Assembly: GCA_030340625.1 (NCBI GenBank)
Contig: JAOPHQ010005695.1
Location: 181,001-245,000, forward strand
Direction: 5' to 3'
Length of the DNA stretch: 64,000 nucleotides
From: Merluccius polli
Lineage: Eukaryota > Chordata > Actinopteri > Gadiformes > Merlucciidae
Shown here: positions 12,314-23,100 of the stretch, piece by piece
Numbering within the stretch: the stretch's first letter is position 1
How the letters are laid out: each line of letters begins with the position of its first letter
Translations under genes and position numbers: made by a program
Notes under the pieces: generated by a model
The model's database searches: none
What the model saw: only the letters and a program-made list of their open reading frames with translations
Told to the model about the DNA's origin: nothing

Positions 12314-14521
12314 ACTGACTGACTGACTGACTGACTGACTAACTGGCTGGCTGTACCTTGAATTTGTACTTTGTTCCGAGTATGAATGGCAATACAACAA
12401 CCTGACCGCTCGTACAACCCCGCTAATGGATTCCCGAGCGCAGAGGATCGATGCGGTAATTGTAGATAGCAACACACATTAAAGCAATGAGGTGATTTAA
12501 TTAGGCTGTGAGAGTCAATGAGCGTGTCAGAGATCAACATGGCGTCGGCCAGAATGAAGTACAGCAGGGGGGTATACTACGAAGCTCGCTGAACATACCC
12601 AGGCTTTCTTTGGATAACCTGGATCGACAAATACGAAACTCGCGATCAGAGTTAAACGGTTCCACGAAGCTCACTTACGAGTCACTTTGTCAAGCCAGGT
12701 TTTCCGCTTTAGTTTCAATGCGCGTTCACATAAAAAGGGCGTAACAACACAACGATATTCACCTTGACGAAATGGATCCGACGGAGCGAAGACGGGCTAT
12801 GTATGTTACTCAGGAGGAGAAAGTAGTGATTATGAACTCATACGAGGAGTTTAAAAAGCAAATAACGCCAATGGGCAATACATTTATAGCCCATAATAAG
12901 GCTAGGGAGGCGTGCTGGCAAAAAATAGCAGATTCTGTGAATGCGTGAAAAGACTCTGCATAGCCTAATTGTCTAAAAATAACTGCTAAATGCAGAATTG
13001 TTCACCATTAATCCCAATAGAGTGCATATGATTGCAAAATGCAAAAGCAACCTCCAACTTGCTTTATTGTGTAATTTAGGGAATTCATTTCAAATACATC
13101 CTATATGTAAGAAACGTATTGCATGTGCTGGATGGTAGCGACGGTGGTGTGGTGGATTAGTAAGTGAGCTGACGCAGCGACCGGGGTTCATATGTTGCCT
13201 GTCCATCATCACGCCTTTTACCCTCATCTAGATTACCAAACTGGATAATTCCATAACATTAATGAATAAGTATTCCATATGACATAAGAATATAACTTAT
13301 TAAAATACACATAAATGCACTTCACTTGGGAATCGAACCGAGCACGCAGAACCTCAAGACTGACGCGCTACCGCCACTCTACCACTCATTCACACAAACA
13401 GGTGTTGATGAAATCCTTCCTTGACAGTTTGTGTTGGCAAAAAGCTGGGAAACACCACAAACATATGTAGCAGTGTATTTATTGCAGCTACAACCTTGCG
13501 TATCGCAAGGCACACTGTATTTTTGCTTATATTTTCGGCATCACCAACTGTATGCAAATATGTACCCGTGGCAAAACATCGCAACAGTAAGCGCACGGCT
13601 TCTTTGTGTAGCATTGCCTTCATAAGGTCCAACAAGGACGACCAAATAGCGAATATCCTCTGATGAGAACCTGTATCTCTCATACAGAATACCCTCTGAT
13701 GAGAACCTGTATCTCTCATAAAGAATATCCTCTGATGAGAACCTGTATCTCTCATACAGAATACCCTCTGATGAGAACCTGTATCTCTCATACAGAATAC
13801 CCTCTGATGAGAACCTGTATCTCTCATACAGAATACCCTCTGATGAGAACCTGTATCTCTCATACAGAATACCCTCTGATGAGAACCTGTATCTCTCATA
13901 CAGAATATCCTCTGATGAGAACCTGTATCTCTCATAAAGAATATCCTCTGATGAGAACCTGTATCTCTCATACAGAATACCCTCTGATGAGAACCTGTAT
14001 CTCTCATACAGAATACCCTCTGATGAGAACCTGTATCTCTCATAAAGAATATCCTCTGATGAGAACCTGTATCTCTCATACAGAATATCCTCAGGCAATG
14101 CCAAGGGATCGGATCTGTCCCGAAAGCGGCGCTCAGCTTTAGTCTTAGCTGAAAACCTCCTCTCGACCAGGTTTGGTTGCCAGCATAAGTTACCATGGTG
14201 ATATAGCGACGCTAAAAGAGAGCGACTTTCGTAGGACAGCTAACCCAGGCTTTGAGCGCAACATACCTCGCTAACCCACTAATCGAGGTTCGTAGTACAC
14301 CCCCCGGTGAGCAGACTGCAGATCGGACCCGCTGACAAACCGCTAACTTCGCCTCGTAATGTTGTCACGTTTCAAGGTTCAGCTTCTTGGATATGGTTTG
14401 ATAACACATCATGTTTGTCCTCATCGGATACAGAGACGGTGTCGCCAAACTGAAAAATGTGAGAGTAAATAGTGAGAACTGTGAAGTGGTCTATTTGTGT
14501 ACGTGACACAACATGCCTGCC

Positions 14522-14553
<32 letters not shown>

Positions 14554-15561
14554 GCGAGTACAACGATATGGTTAAAAAAATCATATTGCAAATATTATTT
14601 TCGCAGATAGTGATATTTTCATTTTCACTGAAAAATGCAGCACCTCCGGAAATGGCTGTGAAGCTGTGGTGCTCTTGAAGGGGAACCTTTGAGCAATCAG
14701 TGATCACTGACATCGCAACACCACGCACCATGACAAGCGGCTCTGTGAAAGCCGCATAACTTTATTGCTCAGAAAGTGTGTAATGTGTATATGTTCATTT
14801 AGAAAACCATGGGATTGACTGTATCTGTGGGATTGATACACCAAAATCAAGTACTGCTGCAGAGATGCCCTGGCCCATTTGTTTTTCCCCAGATGTAAGA
14901 AAACATGTTTGTATGGTACATGCAACAAATGTCACATCAGGATTTTAATAGTTTTTTTCAGTGAAAACAAAATAGTGATGCAAAAATAAGAAATTCCCAC
15001 TAACAGTGAATCCATCACAATATCTGTCAAAATAATTGCAACATGATTTTTTTTACCATATCGCTCCGCCCTACTCGCCCTTGGGATTACACTCCCTGAC
15101 CCTCAGCCCTTAAAAGGACATGGAAATCTCCCCAAGATGGTTGGAAAGCAACGCCACGGATCCATCCTATCTGTCCGTGACAACTCCTATCTGTCCGCGC
15201 AACGGGTGTCGGCTGGGCAGACAAAAACCAAATCATAGCAACAACCGAACAAAACCTACACTACATTAAAAAAGAAACATAATCTAATGGAGCGATGGAC
15301 GGAAAGGGGGACGCGGCGCGTGTACAGCACACGCCATGTGATGGACACGGGTCATGTGATGGACACGGGTCATGTGATGGACACGGGTCTCACCCTTGGT
15401 GCTAATTAAACAGCTGCTGTCCAATAAGCATCCTCACAAACTGATAGATTACAGAACGGGATCCCCACCCATGCAACAGCAAATTAATATAGTTTCGCAA
15501 ACCAATATCCTCCCCCCAGGTTCTCCCACCCCCCCCCCCAATATCCTCCCCCCCACCCTCT

Positions 15562-15611
<50 letters not shown>

Positions 15612-16593
15612 GCACACAAATGCAGCATGCATGCATACACACAGACACACGCTATATTATGTATACCCCAGAGTATTTTCAGCTCTGTATTCAATTTTTT
15701 AAGTACTTTGGCGGCCGAGGGTCGCAGGTTCAAAGACCCTTGGGTGTTAAATCTGAACATTATGGGGGGGGGGGGGCAATAAAAAAATGCTGTTAAACTC
15801 CAATAATTGTTCTCGTTCAATTTGTTTAATCCATTTATTTATAGCTCTCAACAGCATAACATCACAGCATCACCATTACCGTGGAAGACGCTAAGTACGT
15901 CATAACTGTGCGTGCGCTCCCTAGTAACAGGGAAATGGCTACCGTAAATAATAGAATAGAGGCGCCAACAAATTTAATTTAAATACTGGATGAACACATC
16001 AGCTGTAAAGATGTCCTTATAAGGATTAATTATCAATGTCCGTCTCTCTCTCCCTCTCTCTGTCTCTCTGTGGCCCTCCCCTCTCAACCGCCCCCCCCCT
16101 CTTTCCATCTCTCTCCCACCTCTCCCATCTCCCTCCTTCCTCTCTCTCTACCCCCCCCCCCCCCCCCACCCCACACTCTCACTCCCTCCCCCTCTTCTCT
16201 TTCCATCTCTCTCCCACCTCTCCCCTCTGTCTGTGTACCCCCTCCCTCTCCACCTCTCACCCTCTATCAGCCCCTAACACATCACAACCAAGGGAATAGG
16301 AACCTGTTTGAGATATAAGGTATGTCCCTTGAAAGTTTTGAGTTAATGGCTGGGGGGGGGGGGGGGCATGTAATGGGGCCACTCGTACGTAAGGCAGCGC
16401 TTGAAGTAGGTCAATACGCGAGGTGCAACCCCACCGGCCCCCCCCCACCTTCATCTGCTTGCTGCTCCAATTTGTCCCACTTGTTGTGGCGCTGAAGGCA
16501 CTTCACTGTAGCGTGTTATTGGAGAGTAGATTATATGTAGCATGTATGTGATGATGCTGGTGGCTACAGGTAGTCCATGAGAACCACCACCAT

Positions 16594-16625
<32 letters not shown>

Positions 16626-17133
16626 GGACAAACACGCATGCACACACACATGCACATGCACACACACACACACAGTGCCAGCCGCGTACCTGTCGATACT
16701 GATAGCACACAGGTTGAGGATGCTGGCTGTGCACATCATCACGTCTAGCATCACGAAGACGTTACAGTAGAGACGGCTGAAGAGCCACGCCCCGCCGACC
16801 ACCTGCACCGCAAACAAACAAACACATAAACACATTTAGCTCTGCATTTCAGTAATACTGTTTTAAGAAAAAATAATACACACAGGAACAGAACCACACG
16901 TACAACACGGGCGTTGACAGGGACAGACAAAGGGACAGACTGACTAACTAACTGTCTATCTGACTGAAAGACGGACTGACACACCGACTGGCCGACCAAC
17001 TGAAAGCACAACACAACAGATGCGCAAATGAACCGAGGAGGGACAGAAAGGAACAGAGAAAAACAGACCGAGAGATGCACACACATGCATGTAACCACAG
17101 CAGACAGCACAAAACAGACAAATCAAGGTACCA

Positions 17134-17166
<33 letters not shown>

Positions 17167-20100
17167 CAATTCCTATATCCTGAAAAGGACAAATGCCCTG
17201 GTCCGAGTCACCCTCTCACTCAGACAGACTTTCCCCCTTATTGCTTGGTAATAACTGTCTGACCAAGACAAATGGCTTCCATGACTTCTGCCACTATAGA
17301 TATTTAAATCTCTCCCTCTCGCTCCCTCTCTCCCTCTACAATTCTCCCTCATTCTCACACACTTCCATGGGATTGAATGTGTATCTATGGGATTGAATGT
17401 GAACCTATGGGATTGAATGTGTATCTATGGGATTCCCTGTGTTCCCTTGGTGAGATTGCGCCACTTGTCGAACTCTGTCCTGATGACTGTAACTTTATTA
17501 GCACGGCTAGACTTTCCGGACGCAGTGGGGGTCTAGCCGCTGTGTTTAAGAAACATTTTAATTGCCGCATTTTAAACTCTGATCATTTCTCCAGCTTCGA
17601 GGTGCAATTAATTAAAGTAGGCCTGGTCAATCCCCTTTTAATTGCTCTTGTGTATCTCCCGCCAAGAATACATAAAGACTTTATTCCTCAATTTGCAGAC
17701 TTTCTTTCGAATACCATGCCCAACTTTGATAGAGTCCTGATTCTTGGTGATTTTAATATCCATGTTTGCTGTCCCTCTAAGCCTCTTGTGAGCACCTGGT
17801 TGAATCTTTTAATCTTGTTCAGCTTACCAGTGGCCCTACTCACAAGCTAGGCCAAACACTTGACCTAGTCTTATCGTTTGGTTTTTCAATTTCCAATATG
17901 GAAATAATTTATGCTCGTCTGTCGGATCATAGTGCTTTTGTATTTGATTCATTCCTGCCTTTCTCTCCTACTAAATCTCATCTACGTTGCTCTCGCTACA
18001 TAAACTCTTCGGCTGTCAATAAGTTCTCCGAGGCCCTCATAGCTGCTCCCAATACCTGCACTATCGAGGCTTCTCCTCCCCATCTCAGCACTGAGGAACT
18101 TATTTCCTTATTTAACACCACCTGCCTTTCTATTCTAGATTCTGTTGCCCCCCTTAAATTGAAAACGCCTAAGTCTAAAGGTTTGCCATGGCTTAATGAC
18201 ACCACCAGAGCCCTAAGGGAGTGCAGAAAAGCTGAGCGGAAGTGGATGCGTGATAAGCTCCAAATTTCCTTTGAAATTCTGAGGGACAATCGTCTCAAAT
18301 ACCAGGAAGTTGTTCAGGCTGCAAGAGCAAAATATTTTTCTGACCTCATCTCCAACAACTCTCATAATCCCAAGGTCCTATTCAGTACCATTAACTCTGT
18401 CATTTGTCCCGCCCCCAGTACGAGCTTAGATGTGTCCCCTACTAAGTGCGAAGAATTTTAAAAAAAAGTTCATTAGCAAAGTTGAGAACATCAAATTGAA
18501 CATTTCCACCTCCACCCGTGACATAGCTGTCTCACTGGTCTGTTCATTTGATTTGGACTGTTTACACCCCATCATGCTACCCTCCCTTATAAAGATTGTT
18601 TTCTCAATGACATCTGCAACCTGCCCCCCTTGATATTGTCCCCACTGCTCTCCTGAAGGATGTCTTTGACACAGCCGGTTCCAGCATCCTCTCTATAGTC
18701 AACAGCTCTCTGGCCACTGGTACCATTCCAACCTACTTCAAGCACGCAGCGGTCCAGTCCCTCCTGAAAAAACCCAACTAAGGGAGTGTTCACACCTGGC
18801 GTTTTTTGTGATAGGGAAAAGTTGAGCGGACCGCTTTTTCAACAAAAAAAAAGCTGGCAGCGCTTTTTGTCCTAAAAGCACCCAGAGCGTTTTTTCTATC
18901 GCCTAGCAACGAACCCACTCTAGACCCCGACGTTACTCGGCTACTACGCAACTACAAAATGGCAGATCGGGAGGATCAACCCGATCTGCTTCCATATGGA
19001 CTCTTTGTGGTGGGTGTTGTGGTAGAGCCTGTTAGACATGTCGTACATCTCCACATGTTCCGTAATTAAAACTATCAATCCTTCCACCGGCACTTTCCCG
19101 AGTGATTTGTCCGCCATTGTTTCTTGTTTTGACAGTTGGGAGTTTCCTTTCGTGACGAATTGTCAATGTTCCGCTTGTGATTGGTCAGTTGTCAAAAAAG
19201 CGCCTGACGTCGGGCGCTTTTTTTTCTGACAGTTGAACTTTTTCCACCTTTTTTTACGCTCGGTGCGGGAGAAAAAAGCGCTGAGAGAGGCGTTTAAAAA
19301 AACGCCGGGGGCGTTTTCCAAAAGCACTCTGCTACATAGGAATACAATGTAAAAAAAGCGCTGGCAGAAAAAAAAAACCGCCAGGTGTGAACACGCCCTT
19401 AGACCCCACCTTGCCTAGTAGCTACAGACCAATCTCTAAACTTCCTTTCCTGTCAAAGGTTCTTGAAAAGGTCATTCTCTGTCAATTGCTGCCCTACTTA
19501 CACCAAATTAACATCTTTTTCAGTCAGGTTTTAGGGCTTACCATAGCACAGAGTCTGCCTTGCTGAAAGTGTCGGGTGACTGTGCCGTCCTGATTCTCCT
19601 AGACCTCAGCGCAGCTTTCGATACAGTGGACCACAACATTTGAATTGACTGTCTCCAGTACGGGGTTGGTGTCGGTGGCACTGCCTTGACCTGGTTCACA
19701 TCCTACCTCAGTAGTTTCTCTGTCAATATAGGCAATTTTTCTTCTCCCCCAGCTAGTCTCTCCTGTGGGGTTCCACAGGGGTCCATCCTAGGTCCCATTC
19801 TGTTCTCTATTTACATGCTTCCCCTTGGTAAAATCATTCAAAAGTACATTTCCTTCCATTGCTATGCAGATGACACACAGCTTTATCTCCCCCTGAAACC
19901 AAACAGCCGGTGCAATCTAAGCTCAGTCTCATGGACTGCCTTGAGGACATTAAGTGTTGGATGGCACAAAACTTCCCGCAGCTGAATGAAAGCAAGTCTG
20001 AAGTTGTCCTATTCGGCCCCCCTGACTCCATCAAAGTGATTATCAACAGCCAGGGCCGACGGACTGCGGGGGAAAGTGCGACAGTCTTGGGGGGGCCCAA

Positions 20101-23100
20101 GGCAGAGAGGGGGCCCCGCGCAGCAGCCCCCCCCCGCTCAACAATCGCACGGTAGCACCCCCGCTCAACAATCGCGCAGCAGCCCCCCCCCCCCCCCTGC
20201 GCAACAATCGCGCGGTAGCACCCCCCCCCCGCTCAACAATCATGCGGGGCCCAACAATATTCTCTGTCCCGGGGCCCTCATCGGGGTGCTACGTCCCTGT
20301 CAACAGCCTAGGCAACCTGGCCATCCTTGTTAAACCCTATGTCAAAAACCTTGGTGTGATATTTGACCCCGCCTTTACGCTTGACAAGCAGGTCAATGCA
20401 GTAGTAAAAGCTAGTTTCTTCCAGCTTCGTACTATTGCTAAAATCAAGTCTTTTCTCTCATTCAATGATCTCGAGAAGGTCATCCATGCCTTAATTTCCT
20501 CCTGCTTAGACTACTGCAATTTCCTGTATACTGGGATTAGTCAATCGTCCCTGTCCCGCCTGCAACTGGTCCAGAACGCCGCTGCCAGGCTCCTGACGGG
20601 TACCCGGAAAAGAGAGACCATATTAGCCCTATTCTGGCCTCTCTCCACTGGCTTCGAGTGTGTTTCAGAATTGATTGAAGGTTCTCCTGTTTGTATTTAA
20701 AGCCCTGAATGGGCAGGCTCCCTCCTATATCAGAGCCCTCTTAACCCCTTATTCCACCTCCAGGTCCCTCAGGTCGGCTGACTTGGGGCTCCTGGCTGTC
20801 CTGTGATCTAAACTAAAGCTTAGGGGGGATCGAGCCTTTGCTGTTGCAGCCCCTAAATTGTGGAATAACATCCCCCAACCTATCAGATCTGCCCCCTCCA
20901 TTGATTCCTATAAATCCAGGCTCAAAACGTACTTTTATTCTTTACCGTTTGGTTCCTCCTGATGTGGTTTGATTTGTTCCTATGTCTTGGTAGTTTCGTA
21001 CCTATGTGCTGTGTGTATTGATGCTTATGTGGGTGTTTTTGTGTTTGATTTTAGTCTTTATTTATTGTGATTTTACTTGCCTGCTCTGTACAGCACTTTG
21101 GTCAATGTGAGTCATTTTTAAATGTGCTTTAGAAATACATTTTACTTACTTACTTACGTATCTGTGGGATTTAATGTGTATGGGATTGAATGTGTATCTA
21201 AAGAAACAGAAGTGTGTTGAGCAACGTATCCGAGGCCAGACTGCTCCACTACTAGACAATAAAAGACCTGTCACAATGAATGAACTATGTGGGCTTTTAT
21301 TTTACTACATCATACGCCGCATACGATGGACAGTGATAAAGCCCCGGGACATTTTTATGGGTAAATCTAACATTAACGCCAACGCTAACGGTTTGACCTC
21401 TAGGGCCCGCCTATGCTCGCAGGGAAAGGTTACTTGTGAAATGTATTTTAAAAAGTTGTGTACTTGCCTTAGAAACAACAATAAATCACCTTACCAGCGT
21501 GTTTTTAAGGTGTATACAATCTGGTGACTCTTTATATTACTGCCAGAGCACCTCACTGCATCATGTCCACTGAACGCTGCCGGACACAAACGACCTCTAT
21601 GGACTTCATCTCCCCAGCTGCCCTGCAGCGCTCCGGAAAAGTGCAACTAATTGAATATGGCTTATTGCCCCTCGTATGTCTTAAACAGCCAATTAGAAAT
21701 GTCACCGAGCCAATCTGAACAAAACAAGAGCAAGAAACAAGAAAACCCATGTGATCCAACAGATTCTCTTCTTCTCAGGCCATCCATAGCTGAGGCTGTT
21801 AGTAGCAATTATGGCCAATAACTTTTCACTCAGTAATGACTCTTTATGTTTTTAACCGTTTTAAAGGCCAACTAAACAACCAGATGCAAAGCACCGCTGG
21901 CTTATAGCAACCGGTTGCCGGTTGGTAATTTCAGGGTTATAATAGACCTGGACGATGGTTATAATTAATATACCTGGAGGAAATGACACATCTCCTCCTA
22001 TCTGATTGAATTTTCCAATCAGTGCCGTCATTGGTGAGATAAAAGTGACCCGTGACCTCATTTTAAATGGTATATTGATTTTTATCATTTTATAGTTTCA
22101 TCACAGGCACATCACAGTTCCAATCTTTTTTAACATTGGCAATTTTACTCTAAATGGGACTTAATGGGAGATTTATAATGGACCTAGATAATGGACTCAT
22201 GTTCTTACTCCTGTACCATGACAGGAAGCTTAAACATGTATTGGCTATTTTTTGGATGTCTCAATGTCTAAAAACGTTGTAGCTATATTAAATAACTGTA
22301 TTCAGTTAACATCTTTATCACATTGTTGTAATAAAAACCTTCTTTTTTATTAATGGGCTGTATCAGACTTCTTTTGATTTTCTTTTTGGAGTCACACAGG
22401 AAATACAACTCATAGGATGGGTTACATAATGTGCCTTTCTAATAACTGTCACACATGCAGTGTTTTTCTATTGAGAAATGTCCATTGTTTTTACTGAACT
22501 GAAACTTTTACATTTCTACTTTATATTTCTTATACTGGGGTTCAAATGGCGGAAGGTCGATACAATGCAATATTTACTAGTTCAACTTAAATAAAGTATT
22601 TTAGTGCAAAAATACTTTTGGATTCTACAGTAATATGAATGAAACCTTTGTGCGTTATCACGTAATTTGTAATCCATTCCATGAAATTACTCAAAGTAGA
22701 TTAAGTCATTATTTGTTAATATTCAATATGTCCAAAGCAATTATTTATGATGTGCATATATAGTGGTGCACTACTCAAAGCCCTGTTCATCTTTATTAGG
22801 TCTCACCATCTCTCCTTCTCTCCCCCGCTTCCCCTCTCTATCTCCCTCTCTCTCTCTCTCCCTCTCTCCCTCTCCCCCTCCCTCCCCTGATCCTTCTCTA
22901 CCTCTCTCTCTCAACCACTCAACTGCGAGCACTTAATAAGCTTCAAATTACCCCCATCCTTTATCTTCTCTACTCCAGCATTTCATTTTCCAAAAGTCCA
23001 CTCTGCCCTCCTTACTCTTCCCTCAATTTTCTCCACTATCTCTTCCGGCTGGCCAGCAGCCTCCCTGTCTTACCACCTGGATTCACACCAACCCCCCTCC

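Larger units (their letters stand above)
12567..14305. mobile_element. Decayed PIF/Harbinger DNA transposon
   Basis: The ends are inverted repeats: the left starts GGGGGGTATACTACGAAGC and the right, reverse complemented, starts GGGGGGTGTACTACGAACC. Inside are the two genes expected for Harbinger, in convergent orientation: a short Myb/SANT-like ORF (plus, 12772-12948) and a transposase remnant (minus, about 13400-14165). tRNA-like segments lie between them at about 13132-13200 and 13318-13385. The DDE catalytic region is not visible, so the copy is inactive. A clear target duplication was not found. It sits in drd3 intron 2. Confidence 0.85.
17440..21150 (+). mobile_element. L2-clade LINE retrotransposon, inactive, with nested insertions
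   Basis: The 5' part encodes an apurinic-like endonuclease segment (VYLPPR, then ILGDFNIHV, and SDHSAFV). The middle matches L2 linker and RT sequence: SYRPISKLPFLSKVLEK, LDLSAAFDTVDH, CGVPQGSILGP and CYADDTQLYLPL. The 3' part has NLGVIFDP, SCLDYCNFLY and AARLLTGT. The 3' end reads tttagaaatacattttacttacttac, a typical L2 tail with a short tandem repeat. Reading frames are broken in several places. A TIR element interrupts it at 18781-19399 and a GC-rich insertion at about 20070-20330. It lies in drd3 intron 1, in the antisense direction. Confidence 0.92.

Noticed and set aside
13663..14142. Plus-strand frame with repeated RTCISHTEYPLM units
   Set aside because: Shadow of the 36-bp minisatellite. 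The minus-strand frame matches HARBI1-like sequence.
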